64,000 nt of DNA from Acinetobacter sp. ANC 4910 (GTDB lineage Bacteria; Pseudomonadota; Gammaproteobacteria; Pseudomonadales; Moraxellaceae). Below, one piece after another: positions 49,809-58,825 of this stretch (its first letter is position 1; each line of letters starts with the position of its first letter). Under the pieces are notes generated by a model that had not been told where the DNA came from, ran no database searches, and worked only from the letters and a program-made list of their open reading frames with translations. Location of the stretch: the NCBI RefSeq assembly GCF_004331035.1, contig NZ_SJNT01000001.1, forward strand, positions 62,034 to 126,033, in the 5' to 3' direction. The translations under genes were made by a program, and so were the position numbers.

Positions 49809-50228
49809 ATGAAGCATTATTTAAAACATTTTGCTGCAATTTACAGTATCGCTTTAGTGATTCTTGTGGCTATTCTGATTTTTGGTTTACAGTTAGGCGG
49901 AATTACTCTCATTCCTGCTTTGATTGCTTCCGCTTTACTAAGCGCAAGTCATTTTGTCAAAAAAGAACAACGCCTACCTAGCAGTGATGAAAAAATTCAA
50001 TTGGTTTGGGGCTGTAGTGCCATTGCCATTATCATCGCGAGTTTCTTTGTGTTCTTCTTGGTACTGATGAACCCCAATGCAGAGCAAATTTTAAAAGCTG
50101 CGGATGAGGCTGGCCTCGGTCTTTCAGCACTCATTATGCTGTGCTTAATAGCAGTTCATGCTGTCATTTTTCATTTTGCCTATGGTTGGTATACAAGCTT
50201 TATCGCAAGAAAACAGCACCTAATGTAA
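49809..50228 (+). CDS. ABZJ_00895-family small membrane protein
   Basis: This is a 139-residue protein with four hydrophobic segments (about residues 8-28, 31-48, 66-90 and 105-128). It resembles a family of uncharacterised membrane proteins known mainly from Acinetobacter. AAGGA precedes the ATG. It lies downstream of the dedA-like gene, suggesting a shared role in the inner membrane. No function is known. Confidence 0.65.
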   Translation: MKHYLKHFAAIYSIALVILVAILIFGLQLGGITLIPALIASALLSASHFVKKEQRLPSSDEKIQLVWGCSAIAIIIASFFVFFLVLMNPNAEQILKAADEAGLGLSALIMLCLIAVHAVIFHFAYGWYTSFIARKQHLM

Positions 50229-50286
50229 CACTCTCGTCACGTTAAGCTCAAAATGAATGAGATGACTTCCAGTACATAGTTAACAC

Positions 50287-50317
50287 AAAAAAAAGCACCT
50301 GACGGTGCTTTTCTTTT
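50287..50317 (+). terminator. Intrinsic terminator after the dedA-like operon
   Basis: The arms AAAAGCACC/GGTGCTTTT have A8 before and TCTTTT after. Confidence 0.85.
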
Positions 50318-50382
50318 AATACTATAGGGTTAGTTTGGTGTGTGATACATGAGCCGCGATTGTAGCAGCGCAAGATGCAACA

Positions 50383-50907
50383 TCACGCTGGCGTGTGGTA
50401 CATTAAATAAATTTCATTTAAATTGTCTGGAATTTCTTCCGCCAATTCATCCATTAATTGACCATTGCGACGGAAAGATTCCATTTGTGGATCTTCATCA
50501 TCAATGCCACTGAACACCATGATTGGTAAAGTTAAATCAACCAATTGTTCTTCGTATTCTGGCGCAAACCATGCTTCTTCATTTAGGAACATCGCATCGA
50601 CAAAGCCAACACTCCAGTCACCCAAACTTGATTCCACATCAGCTTCTTCAATTTCAAAAGGAAATTCAATTCCTTCTTCATTCGCCAAATTCTGACGAAT
50701 ACTGTCTAGCCAAGATTTGACTTGTGCAATAATCTCAGCAGGAACTTTTTTCTGATTACTTTCAAAAAGCTCATCTAACCAGCGATCAAATTGCGGACCA
50801 ACCGCAATTGCACATAAAAAACCATGAGTCGCTGCGAAATCTAGACCATGCTCATTTTGGTCACCATCTAGATATTCACTCAATAGGTCTAAATCTAAAG
50901 CACTCAT
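50383..50907 (-). CDS. UPF0149/YecA-family protein
   Basis: This acidic, all-helical cytoplasmic protein of 174 residues belongs to the UPF0149 (YgfB/YecA) family. The start LDLLSEYLDGD, then ATHGFLCAIAVGP, fits the family core. A C-terminal SEC-C zinc motif is absent. The function is unknown; YgfB in Pseudomonas affects gene regulation, but that cannot be transferred here. It lies downstream of a small acidic protein gene on the same strand. Confidence 0.8.
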   Translation of the reverse strand: MSALDLDLLSEYLDGDQNEHGLDFAATHGFLCAIAVGPQFDRWLDELFESNQKKVPAEIIAQVKSWLDSIRQNLANEEGIEFPFEIEEADVESSLGDWSVGFVDAMFLNEEAWFAPEYEEQLVDLTLPIMVFSGIDDEDPQMESFRRNGQLMDELAEEIPDNLNEIYLMYHTPA

Positions 50908-50975
50908 TTTATATCCAAGCTTAAAATTGTAAGACGTATCATAACATTTTCAACACACGATTCTCATCGTGAGTT

Positions 50976-51185
50976 TTAATCATCCTCATCATCGAAATCG
51001 TCGTCATCGTCTATATCGTAATCAAAATCTTTTAACTCGCGCTCTAAACGGCGTTGTGCGAGTAAGTCATCAATTAATCGACGTTTTTCCAGCGACTCTT
51101 TTGCGCTAATCTTGCCTGATGCTTCGTCAAAATTGACGTCATCATCACCGTAGTTATCATCTAATTCAAAATCTGTTGAAGACAC
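50976..51185 (-). CDS. Small acidic protein (PA3496-like)
   Basis: This 69-residue protein has a very acidic N-terminus and an Asp-run at the C-terminus (DIDDDDDFDDEDD). Between them is a short basic helix (LEKRRLIDDLLAQRRLERELKDF). The helix resembles the PA3496 family named from Pseudomonas as putative envelope integrity proteins; this match is by memory and moderate. It lies just upstream of the UPF0149 gene and divergent from rpoD. Codon use looks normal, which supports a real gene. Confidence 0.6.
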   Translation of the reverse strand: MSSTDFELDDNYGDDDVNFDEASGKISAKESLEKRRLIDDLLAQRRLERELKDFDYDIDDDDDFDDEDD

Positions 51186-51613
51186 TCAAACTACCTCAGA
51201 ATAAAAATATAATGGGTCTAGGCGCTATTTATCGTTCTTCCGAAATCTTGTCAAGTTTTATTTAAATTTAATGCATTTTATTTGAATTTTGGCCTTTATT
51301 TTTAACTAATTTTTGTGGCATGATATAATCCACCCTGCGTCTTTTAGTTTTGTGATATTTTTAATATCAAATCCAAGATGTTTTTTGATTCCAAATTTTG
51401 GATTTTGAACTGACGAACGCAAGGGATGAACTTGAAAATAACAAATTCACCCCCATCTTTATCCTTAAATTTACATTAAATATTTTATCAGGCGGCTTAT
51501 TTGCTGATTATTCCTGATGAGATACATTGCAATTTACAGATAAGTTTATGAAGTAAACTGCGCTATCCAGCACGGTTTGTTACAGTCACAGATTCAACCA
51601 AGAGTAAGCAAAG
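51186..51613. other. rpoD promoter and long leader region
   Basis: A gap of 428 bases between the small acidic protein gene and rpoD. It holds an extended -10 promoter (51302-51329), an inverted repeat just downstream (TGATATT at 51353-51359, AATATCA at 51363-51369) and about 280 bases of leader. A weaker palindrome with arms ATCCAAA-like lies near 51388-51405. No open frame is supported. Confidence 0.6.
51302..51329 (+). promoter_or_regulatory. Extended -10 promoter of rpoD
   Basis: A perfect TATAAT at 51324-51329 is preceded by TGA (extended -10 TG motif), and TTAACT at 51302-51307 lies 16 bp upstream. Transcription would start near 51336. Confidence 0.7.
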
Positions 51614-53503
51614 ATGAGCGATATGACTTCCCCTACTTCGCAAGTAGCGGCTCTGATTAGCCGAGGCAAAGAGCAAGGTTACTTAACTTATGCTGAGGTT
51701 AACGATCATCTCCCAGACTCGATTACTGAAAGCGAACAGATTGAAGACATTATTCAGATGCTTCAAGACGTTGGTATTCCTGTACACGAACGTGCACCCG
51801 AATCTGACGATACAATGTTCGAAGACAATGCAGAAGCTGCCGATGAGGTTGCAGAAGAAGAAGCTGCTGCCGTTCTTGCCTCTGTAGAAAACGAACCTGG
51901 TCGCACCACCGATCCTGTACGTATGTACATGCGTGAAATGGGTACTGTTGAGCTTTTAACCCGTGAGGGTGAAATTAGCATTGCGAAACGTATCGAAGAA
52001 GGTATTCGTGATGTTCTGCATTCTATTGCCTACTGGCCAAATGCAGTTGAAGTCGTTTTACAAGAATATAATGATTTTCTAGAAGGCGAACGTCGTCTTG
52101 CAGATATTTTATCAGGCTATTTAGACCCTGAAACTGATGAAGAGATTCCAGAAGTCTTGGAAGAAGAAGCTGAAGAAATTGAAGAAATTGCAGACTCTTC
52201 AAGCAAGTCAACCAAAGATGTCAAACTTGATGATGAAGATGAAGATGAAGAGTCTGAAAGTGATGATGATTCTGAAGGTGATTCTGGCCCAGACCCTGAA
52301 GTTGCGAAAGTACGTTTTTCAGAACTTTCAAATGCGTGGGAACAAACCAAAACCGTAATTGCTAAACATGGTCGTAATAGCGATGAGGCTAAAGCTGCGC
52401 TTGAAGCCCTTGCAACTGTGTTTATGATGTTCAAATTTACTCCGCGTCTATTTGATATCATTTCAGAAATGATTCGTGGCACTCACGACCAAATTCGTAC
52501 GTCTGAACGCGAAGTAATGCGCTACGCAGTTCGTCGTGGCCGTATGGATCGTACTCAATTCCGTACCTCTTTCCCAGGTCAAGAATCAAACTTTGCTTGG
52601 TTAGATGAACAAATTGCCAAAGCGCCAGCTGAGCATAAAGCGCATTTAGAAAAAGTGCGTCCTGATGTGCTTGCTTTCCAACAAAAAATTGCCGACATCG
52701 AAAAAGAATTGGACTTGAATGTCAAAGACATTAAAGACATTTCTAAACGTATGGCTGTGGGTGAAGCAAAAGCGCGTCGTGCGAAAAAGGAAATGGTTGA
52801 AGCCAACCTTCGTTTGGTGATTTCGATTGCGAAAAAATATACCAACCGTGGCTTACAATTCTTGGACTTGATTCAAGAAGGTAACATCGGCTTGATGAAA
52901 GCAGTCGACAAGTTTGAATACCGTCGTGGTTACAAGTTCTCAACTTATGCGACATGGTGGATTCGTCAGGCGATTACTCGTTCAATTGCGGACCAAGCAC
53001 GTACCATTCGTATTCCAGTACACATGATTGAAACTATTAACAAGATCAACCGTGTATCCCGTCAACTTCTTCAAGAAATGGGTCGTGAACCTACACCTGA
53101 AGAATTAGGCGAACGTCTGGAAATGGACGAAGTTAAAGTACGTAAAGTCCTCAAAATTGCCAAAGAGCCGATTTCTATGGAAACGCCAATTGGTGATGAT
53201 GAAGATTCGCATTTGGGTGACTTCATTGAAGACAGCAACATCACTTCACCTGTTGATGCTGCAACGTCTGAAGGCTTAAAAGAAGCAACACGTGAAGTGC
53301 TTGAAAACTTGACTGAACGTGAAGCGAAAGTCTTGAAAATGCGTTTTGGTATTGATATGCCAACCGACCATACTTTGGAAGAAGTGGGTAAACAGTTTGA
53401 CGTGACACGTGAACGTATTCGTCAGATTGAAGCCAAAGCACTTCGTAAATTACGTCACCCTTCTCGTTCTGAACATTTACGTTCATTCCTAGAAAACGAC
53501 TAA
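51614..53503 (+). CDS. rpoD: RNA polymerase primary sigma factor (sigma-70)
   Basis: RpoD directs RNA polymerase to housekeeping promoters. The 629-residue protein has region 1.1 at the N-terminus and region 1.2 ([11 protein letters not shown]). A highly acidic non-conserved insert lies at about residues 170-225. Regions 2.1-2.4 ([34 protein letters not shown], in parts) follow, then region 3 and region 4.2 ([26 protein letters not shown]). Unlike the classical rpsU-dnaG-rpoD operon, it is alone here. Confidence 0.98.
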   Translation: MSDMTSPTSQVAALISRGKEQGYLTYAEVNDHLPDSITESEQIEDIIQMLQDVGIPVHERAPESDDTMFEDNAEAADEVAEEEAAAVLASVENEPGRTTDPVRMYMREMGTVELLTREGEISIAKRIEEGIRDVLHSIAYWPNAVEVVLQEYNDFLEGERRLADILSGYLDPETDEEIPEVLEEEAEEIEEIADSSSKSTKDVKLDDEDEDEESESDDDSEGDSGPDPEVAKVRFSELSNAWEQTKTVIAKHGRNSDEAKAALEALATVFMMFKFTPRLFDIISEMIRGTHDQIRTSEREVMRYAVRRGRMDRTQFRTSFPGQESNFAWLDEQIAKAPAEHKAHLEKVRPDVLAFQQKIADIEKELDLNVKDIKDISKRMAVGEAKARRAKKEMVEANLRLVISIAKKYTNRGLQFLDLIQEGNIGLMKAVDKFEYRRGYKFSTYATWWIRQAITRSIADQARTIRIPVHMIETINKINRVSRQLLQEMGREPTPEELGERLEMDEVKVRKVLKIAKEPISMETPIGDDEDSHLGDFIEDSNITSPVDAATSEGLKEATREVLENLTEREAKVLKMRFGIDMPTDHTLEEVGKQFDVTRERIRQIEAKALRKLRHPSRSEHLRSFLEND

Positions 53504-53516
53504 TTTGTATAGATAC

Positions 53517-53551
53517 AATGGAGACTTGAAATTTAATTACGAGTCTCCATT
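53517..53551 (+). terminator. Hairpin after rpoD
   Basis: The perfect 10-bp arms AATGGAGACT/AGTCTCCATT surround a 15-base loop. The following T tract is poor, so it may stabilise the 3' end rather than stop transcription. Confidence 0.55.
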
Positions 53552-53572
53552 ATGTATTTAAGAGCAACACCT

Positions 53573-53597
53573 AACGCCTGCAGTTTCGCAGGCGTTT
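53573..53597 (+). promoter_or_regulatory. Hairpin upstream of the ybeD-like gene
   Basis: The arms AACGCCTGC/GCAGGCGTT with a six-base loop lie 24 bases before the start of the next gene. It could be a second rpoD terminator or a leader hairpin. Confidence 0.45.
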
Positions 53598-53619
53598 GAA
53601 ATAAGGGGGACTGACGCTC

Positions 53620-53913
53620 ATGACTATGTTAGACCGCACACCATCTCGTGAATTACAAGAACATCTTTGGGTGTTCCCAATGGACTACCCGATTAAACTC
53701 ATAGGTCTTGCTGGCACTGAGTTACATGTTGCTGTAGTTGAAATTTTAGTAAAACATTTCCCTGAATTTGATGGTGATTCGATCCAAGTACAACCATCAC
53801 GGACAGGTAAATATCACTCTCTCACTGCACAATTACGCTTTGAAGAACTAGAACAAGTCCATCAGTTATATGCAGATCTTGCGGCTTGTCCGTTAATTAA
53901 AACTGCACTATAA
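53620..53913 (+). CDS. ybeD: YbeD/DUF493 family protein
   Basis: This is a small protein of 97 residues with an ACT-like fold, of the YbeD family. The strings FPMDYPIKLIGLAG and the C-terminal LYADLAACPLIKTAL fit the family. GGGG precedes the ATG. Family members commonly sit upstream of lipB, as here, which links the protein to lipoate metabolism or its control without proof. A terminator follows, so lipB has a separate promoter. Confidence 0.88.
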   Translation: MTMLDRTPSRELQEHLWVFPMDYPIKLIGLAGTELHVAVVEILVKHFPEFDGDSIQVQPSRTGKYHSLTAQLRFEELEQVHQLYADLAACPLIKTAL

Positions 53914-53919
53914 GTACTC

Positions 53920-53949
53920 AAAAAAAACACGCGAACTGCGTGTTTTTTT
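53920..53949 (+). terminator. Intrinsic terminator of ybeD
   Basis: The arms AAAACACGC/GCGTGTTTT are set between A7 and T7. Confidence 0.9.
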
Positions 53950-54047
53950 ATATCAATTTTTATTCCATTTCAGATATATCTCCCTATCCTATTCAGTACG
54001 GCTTATAATTTAACTCACATTTAAATCTTGTTAAGGGTGCTGTCGAC

Positions 54048-54710
54048 ATGACTGATGCTGTACTCAAACCGACTTTAATCATTCGTCAATTTAATCAGCT
54101 TACCCCTTATGCCGATCGCTTTCAGGACATGAAACAATTGACTGAACAGCGCGAGGCTGAAACGCCTGACGAACTGTGGCTATTACAACATCCCGATGTA
54201 CTCACTCAAGGTCAAGCAGGTAAACCAGAACACATTTTAATTCCTTCAAACATTCCTGTGGTACAGACAGATCGAGGGGGACAAGTGACATGGCATGGCC
54301 CAGGTCAATTGGTGGCTTACTTCATGTTTGATTTAAATCGTCTTGGTTGGAATGTGCGAACCCTAGTGTCCTATGCAGAAAACTTGATGATTGAGTTACT
54401 GAAAAAATACGGGATTAACGCCTATGCCAAACCCGATGCACCAGGCGTGTATGTAAATGAACGCAAAATAGGATCTTTGGGGTTTAAAATTCGTCGTGGG
54501 CGCAGTTACCACGGACTAGCACTCAATATTAATTGTGATTTAGCTGGTTTTCACACCATCAATCCATGTGGTTATGCAGGCCTAGAAATGGTACGCATTC
54601 ATGACTTAATTCAACAAAACCCACCAAGTTTTGAAAACTTATGCGTCGATATCATTGAAACTTTACAAAACAGCGGGTACTTTAATAAAGTTCAAATTGT
54701 TCAACAATAA
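54048..54710 (+). CDS. lipB: Lipoyl(octanoyl) transferase
   Basis: LipB moves octanoyl from acyl carrier protein to the lipoyl domains of E2 proteins such as SucB in this window. The 220 residues contain DRGGQVTWHGPGQLVAY, the family signature. The catalytic Lys is in RKIGSLGFKIRRG, and Cys in HTINPCGYAGLEM. A ribosome site GGGTG lies upstream of the ATG. The lipA gene is not in the window. Confidence 0.95.
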   Translation: MTDAVLKPTLIIRQFNQLTPYADRFQDMKQLTEQREAETPDELWLLQHPDVLTQGQAGKPEHILIPSNIPVVQTDRGGQVTWHGPGQLVAYFMFDLNRLGWNVRTLVSYAENLMIELLKKYGINAYAKPDAPGVYVNERKIGSLGFKIRRGRSYHGLALNINCDLAGFHTINPCGYAGLEMVRIHDLIQQNPPSFENLCVDIIETLQNSGYFNKVQIVQQ

Positions 54711-54791
54711 GCACTTTACTTTACATAGCGAAATAAATTAGAGTATTTACTCTAAATAAAATAAAAGACTCTTAAACTAAGGGATAAGCAA

Positions 54792-55325
54792 GTGATTTTA
54801 AAAAAATCAGTAAAACCTGCTTTACAGCTCGCCTATGTCAAACTCATGATGGATGTGATTGGCAGAGGATTGGTTATGGCAAGTCAGGTGGATGATGAAG
54901 TTCGGCAGGAAGTTGCAAAATTCCCTGCAAATTTCGTATTGTCCATGAAGGTATTCCCGCATGGTCCCGCTTTTATTGCCAAAGTCACCGATAATCATCA
55001 ATTGTTATTATTGAACGACACTGAGCAAAAACCAGACCTTACCATTACCTTCAAACATCTCAGTCATGCCTTTTTAGTCTTTTCTTTTCAGGAAAGTACA
55101 GCCCAAGCATTTGCCAATGACCGAATGATTGCGGATGGTGATTTGTCTTATGCCATTCGTTTGGTTCGTTGCTTGAATAAAATGGAAGCATTGATTTTAC
55201 CTAAATTACTGGCTGAACTTGCAGTTAAACAATACCCACACGAACTTAACCTAAAAGAAAAGCTTACAGGCGCAGCCAATATTTATCTTAAAGTGGCTCA
55301 ATCATATTTCAAACGGAGTGCATAA
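54792..55325 (+). CDS. SCP2 sterol-binding-like protein
   Basis: This 177-residue protein contains an SCP2-like lipid-binding fold (the strings LSMKVFPHGPAFIAKV, KPDLTITFKHLSHAF and FANDRMIADGDL fit). Such proteins bind fatty acyl or sterol-like ligands. The start is GTG after GGGATAAG. The following iron alcohol dehydrogenase begins one base after its stop, so the two are translationally coupled. A joint role in lipid-derived alcohol or aldehyde conversion is likely but not proven. Confidence 0.75.
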   Translation: MILKKSVKPALQLAYVKLMMDVIGRGLVMASQVDDEVRQEVAKFPANFVLSMKVFPHGPAFIAKVTDNHQLLLLNDTEQKPDLTITFKHLSHAFLVFSFQESTAQAFANDRMIADGDLSYAIRLVRCLNKMEALILPKLLAELAVKQYPHELNLKEKLTGAANIYLKVAQSYFKRSA

Positions 55326-55326
55326 C

Positions 55327-56511
55327 ATGGCAAAGCCTTATTACGAATTTTTTTGCCCAGTTAAAGTTATTGCAGGTAATGCCGCGTTAGAGCACATTCC
55401 TTTTGAACTTGCTACATTGGGTGCCAAACGCCCCATGATCATTACCGACAAAGGCGTGCGTGGTAACCAATTATTGGCACCCATTGAAGCGGCTTTTGAA
55501 TCGACCGATGCAGTGATTGGCTGTATTTTTGATGATGTACCGCCAGATTCAAGTTTAGATACAGTACGTCAAGCTGCTGCCTTATATCGTGAAAACCAAT
55601 GTGATGCGATTATTGCCGTTGGTGGTGGCTCTGTGATTGATACATCTAAAGCTACCAATATTTTAGTCAGTGAAGGCGGTGATGATTTACTGCAATATTC
55701 AGGCGCACACAACTTACCTAAGCCGTTAAAACCGTTCTTTGTGATTCCAACCACATCAGGTACAGGTTCTGAAGTGACCATGGTTGCGGTGGTATCCGAC
55801 ACTTCCAAGAATGTAAAAATGGCATTTGCTTCATACTACCTTATGCCGCATGCTGCAATTCTTGATCCACGCATGACGCTTACTTTGCCACCGCATTTAA
55901 CTGCGATGACGGCAATGGATGCACTTACTCATGCAATTGAAGCCTACACATGCATGGCAGCCAACCCAATCAGTGATGCTTATGCAACGGCTGCGATTAA
56001 GAAAATTAGCGCTAATCTATTTAATGTTTTAGATAACCTTAATGATTCACAAGGTCGTTTAGAACTGGCGCAAGCATCTACTATGGCAGGCATTGCCTTC
56101 TCTAATTCTATGGTCGGTCTGGTTCATTCTTTAGGACATGCACTGGGTGCTGTAGCTCACCTGCCCCACGGTCTATGCATGAATCTATTCCTGCCATATG
56201 TGTTGGAATACAACAAAGAAATAAATGGCGATAAAATTGCAGACCTACTGCTTCCGCTTGCAGGAGCTGATATTTATGCACAAACCCCAGCACATTTACG
56301 TGCAGATAAAGCTATCATGACCATTCAAGCCATGCGTGATCGTTTGTTCAGTCTGACCAAACTACCAAGAACGCTACAAGAAACAGGTAAAGTCACCGAA
56401 GCTCAACTAGATGAAGTGGCCGAAAAAGCCTTAAATGATGGTTCCATCATTTATAATCCGAAGGAAGCATCTTTTGAAGACTTAAGATCTATTCTTCAAA
56501 AAGCATGGTAA
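55327..56511 (+). CDS. Iron-containing alcohol dehydrogenase
   Basis: This is a 394-residue group III alcohol dehydrogenase. The NAD loop is GGGSVIDTSK, the next signature is TTSGTGSEVT, and the metal-site strings are DALTHAIEAY and HSLGHALGAVAHLPHG, which supply the His ligands. The ATG at 55327 has CGGAG upstream; a GTG nine bases earlier overlaps the previous gene. The substrate could be a medium- or long-chain alcohol, given the SCP2-type lipid-binding partner. Confidence 0.9.
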   Translation: MAKPYYEFFCPVKVIAGNAALEHIPFELATLGAKRPMIITDKGVRGNQLLAPIEAAFESTDAVIGCIFDDVPPDSSLDTVRQAAALYRENQCDAIIAVGGGSVIDTSKATNILVSEGGDDLLQYSGAHNLPKPLKPFFVIPTTSGTGSEVTMVAVVSDTSKNVKMAFASYYLMPHAAILDPRMTLTLPPHLTAMTAMDALTHAIEAYTCMAANPISDAYATAAIKKISANLFNVLDNLNDSQGRLELAQASTMAGIAFSNSMVGLVHSLGHALGAVAHLPHGLCMNLFLPYVLEYNKEINGDKIADLLLPLAGADIYAQTPAHLRADKAIMTIQAMRDRLFSLTKLPRTLQETGKVTEAQLDEVAEKALNDGSIIYNPKEASFEDLRSILQKAW

Positions 56512-56528
56512 AAATGCAATAAATAATG

Positions 56529-56557
56529 AAGCCTGATGTTCTAACATCAGGCTTTTT
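56529..56557 (+). terminator. Intrinsic terminator after the alcohol dehydrogenase
   Basis: The arms AAGCCTGATGTT/AACATCAGGCTT are followed by T4-5. Confidence 0.9.
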
Positions 56558-56684
56558 CATAAATGACACATTGGTCATTTATTTTTTACCTATTTGGCAG
56601 AGAATTTGCTAAAAGTTCTACAAAAATACTGACAAGTGACATCGATTTAGGATAGATTGGCGCACTTTATTTTATTCATAGGGG

Positions 56685-56707
56685 GGATCGTTCGTCTCAA
56701 ACGATCC
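56685..56707 (+). promoter_or_regulatory. Hairpin upstream of the PuuP-like permease
   Basis: The perfect 8-bp arms GGATCGTT/AACGATCC surround a seven-base loop, 47 bases before the TTG start. It may be a protein-binding site or leader hairpin. Confidence 0.5.
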
Positions 56708-56754
56708 TTATAAACATGACTGATCCTTGATCAACGATTAAGAGGATAACGCCG

Positions 56755-58152
56755 TTGACAAATAACTCTGGGACTCAATCGGCAGCTAAACTGCAAAAAA
56801 CGCTTGGATTTTGGCACATCGTCATTATTGGCTTAGCATATATTCAGCCAATGACCTTGTTTGATACTTTTGGTTTAGTATCGGAAGAAAGCCATTATCA
56901 TGTTCCAACCTCTTATATTATTGCCTTGGTTGCAATTCTATTTACCTCTATTAGTTACGGACACATGATCCGTCGCTACCCATCCTCAGGTTCCGCCTAT
57001 ACCTATGCCCAAAAATCCATTCACCCGAATGTCGGCTTTATGGTGGGTTGGTCATCTTGGTTAGACTATCTATTATCGCCAATGGTCAACATTGTTCTGG
57101 CGGTAATTTATTTAGAGGCCTTATTCCCAGATGTAAACCATTGGGTTTGGGTTGTGGGTCTGACTGCAATGATGACAGGGGTAAACTTACGCGGTGCGCG
57201 TTTTGTTGCTAACTTTAACAGTCTGATTGTTTTCGTTCAGTTGGGGGTAATCGCATACTTTACATGGATGGTGTATCAATTACTGGCTGGTGGCGTGAAT
57301 GCAGATGGCACGCTGGTCAATGCGAAATATCAGCTTTGGAGCCTTGAACCATTTTGGAACGAGATGACCACTGTTGGTGCATTAATTACAGGTGCAACTT
57401 TACTCTGCTTCTCTTTCACAGGGTTTGACTCTTTAAGTTCGTTGGCAGAAGAAACCAAAGATACTGAAAAAACGCTACCTAAAGCTATTTTCATGACGGC
57501 ATTATTTGCAGGTGTGATTTTCATCATCAGCACCTATTTCATGCAAATTTACTTCCCGAATGATCCAAAAACTTACTTTGAAGATGTTGCTGCAACTCAA
57601 CCAGATATCTTACAAGCTGTAGGTGGTGTCGCCTTCAAAACAGCGGTACTGTATTTTGCGATTGTGACGGTAATGGCATCGGGTATTTCTGCACATGCGG
57701 GCGTATCACGCTTAATGTATGTTATGGGTCGTGACGGCGTCATCAATAAAAAAGTATTTGGTCATATCAGCCCAAGAACATATACCCCATCTTACAATAT
57801 TTTAATTGTCGGTTTAGTGGCTTTAACTGCTGGCTTTATGGACCTTGATATTGTGATTTCAATGATTAGTTTTGGTGCTTTAACCGCGTTCACTTTTGTG
57901 AATCTATCGGTGATTTCACGTTATGCACTGCGTGATGGTCGCACGAAATCAACCAAAGAAATTATGAACTTCGTGGTTATTCCAATGCTTGGTTTCCTGA
58001 GCATTTTTGCTATGTGGCTTGAAATTGAAGAAACTGCTTTGAAATATGGTTTGTGGTGGGCAATGTTTGGTATTTTATACTTAGGTTATAAAACCAAAGG
58101 TTTCAAACAACCTGCTCCGCAACATAATGAATTTGATGATCATCATCATTAA
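56755..58152 (+). CDS. APC-family permease, PuuP-like
   Basis: This inner-membrane amino acid/polyamine transporter has 465 residues and about 12 hydrophobic segments. It is close in sequence to the E. coli putrescine importer PuuP: PMTLFDTFG, GSAYTYAQKSI, NVGFMVGWSSWLDYL, CFSFTGFDSL and SRLMYVMGRD have near-identical counterparts. Putrescine or a related amine is therefore the likely substrate. The start is TTG with AGGA upstream. No putrescine catabolic gene is adjacent. The His-rich C-terminus (DDHHH) is unusual. Confidence 0.82.
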   Translation: MTNNSGTQSAAKLQKTLGFWHIVIIGLAYIQPMTLFDTFGLVSEESHYHVPTSYIIALVAILFTSISYGHMIRRYPSSGSAYTYAQKSIHPNVGFMVGWSSWLDYLLSPMVNIVLAVIYLEALFPDVNHWVWVVGLTAMMTGVNLRGARFVANFNSLIVFVQLGVIAYFTWMVYQLLAGGVNADGTLVNAKYQLWSLEPFWNEMTTVGALITGATLLCFSFTGFDSLSSLAEETKDTEKTLPKAIFMTALFAGVIFIISTYFMQIYFPNDPKTYFEDVAATQPDILQAVGGVAFKTAVLYFAIVTVMASGISAHAGVSRLMYVMGRDGVINKKVFGHISPRTYTPSYNILIVGLVALTAGFMDLDIVISMISFGALTAFTFVNLSVISRYALRDGRTKSTKEIMNFVVIPMLGFLSIFAMWLEIEETALKYGLWWAMFGILYLGYKTKGFKQPAPQHNEFDDHHH

Positions 58153-58159
58153 TTCTCAT

Positions 58160-58190
58160 AAAAAAAAGACGCATTATGCGTCTTTTTTTT
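58160..58190. terminator. Bidirectional terminator between permease and flavodoxin genes
   Basis: The arms AAAAGACGCAT/ATGCGTCTTTT are flanked by A8 and T8, able to serve both convergent genes. Confidence 0.92.
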
Positions 58191-58198
58191 ATGTTGGT

Positions 58199-58753
58199 TT
58201 ATGCCAAAAACTTGTTGGTAATCTTGGCAATACGCTGTGCATAAGCTTTAGCAGTTTTGAGGTCACCAGTAGGAATTTCATCAACACTCGCATCTGAAGG
58301 TGTTTGGACCAATAAGCCAACGGAACCACCTAAATTATTCACATCTTCACGGGTCGCTGATTTACTATTTGCAGGCAATAAGCCCAAACTCACCCAAATT
58401 CCGCCATGCTGAGAAGCAAGGGTTTGTAACTGAATTAACGTAACCTGTTTATCACCATTTAAACTGGCGCTATTGGTAAATCCACCAAAAATTTTATCTT
58501 GCCATGCACTAGTGAACCATTTTTTTGACGTTGCATCAGCAAACTTTTTAAATTGCCAAGGTGCAGTTCCCATGTAGGTCGGGGCACCAAATACAATCGC
58601 ATCCGATTGATCGAGTGTCTCCCAATCCTGTTCTTGAATATCACCATTTGCATCAATTTCAATTAAATTTGCTGAAATTTCCTGAGCAAAAGTTTGTGCA
58701 ATCACTTTGGTATGACCATAACCAGAAAAATAAACCACCGAAATATTAGACAT
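58199..58753 (-). CDS. Flavodoxin family protein (WrbA-like), second paralogue
   Basis: This is a 184-residue FMN-binding protein with phosphate loop YFSGYGHT and the strings GAPTYMGT and GFTNSASLNGDK. It is a clear paralogue of the gene at 32416-32982, sharing the same motif order and a similar length. The probable role is NAD(P)H:quinone reduction. It is a single gene next to an SDR/HxlR redox-type locus, but a joint role is speculative. Confidence 0.82.
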   Translation of the reverse strand: MSNISVVYFSGYGHTKVIAQTFAQEISANLIEIDANGDIQEQDWETLDQSDAIVFGAPTYMGTAPWQFKKFADATSKKWFTSAWQDKIFGGFTNSASLNGDKQVTLIQLQTLASQHGGIWVSLGLLPANSKSATREDVNNLGGSVGLLVQTPSDASVDEIPTGDLKTAKAYAQRIAKITNKFLA

Positions 58754-58825
58754 CTTGTTTTCCTCTATTTAAATCAAACATTTTGAGACTTCATTACAAT
58801 CATGAAGCCACACAATTACTGTTCA

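Noticed and set aside
52117..52482. Ser-rich minus-strand open frame inside rpoD
   Set aside because: It is the antisense of the acidic insert of sigma-70 and has no start signal.
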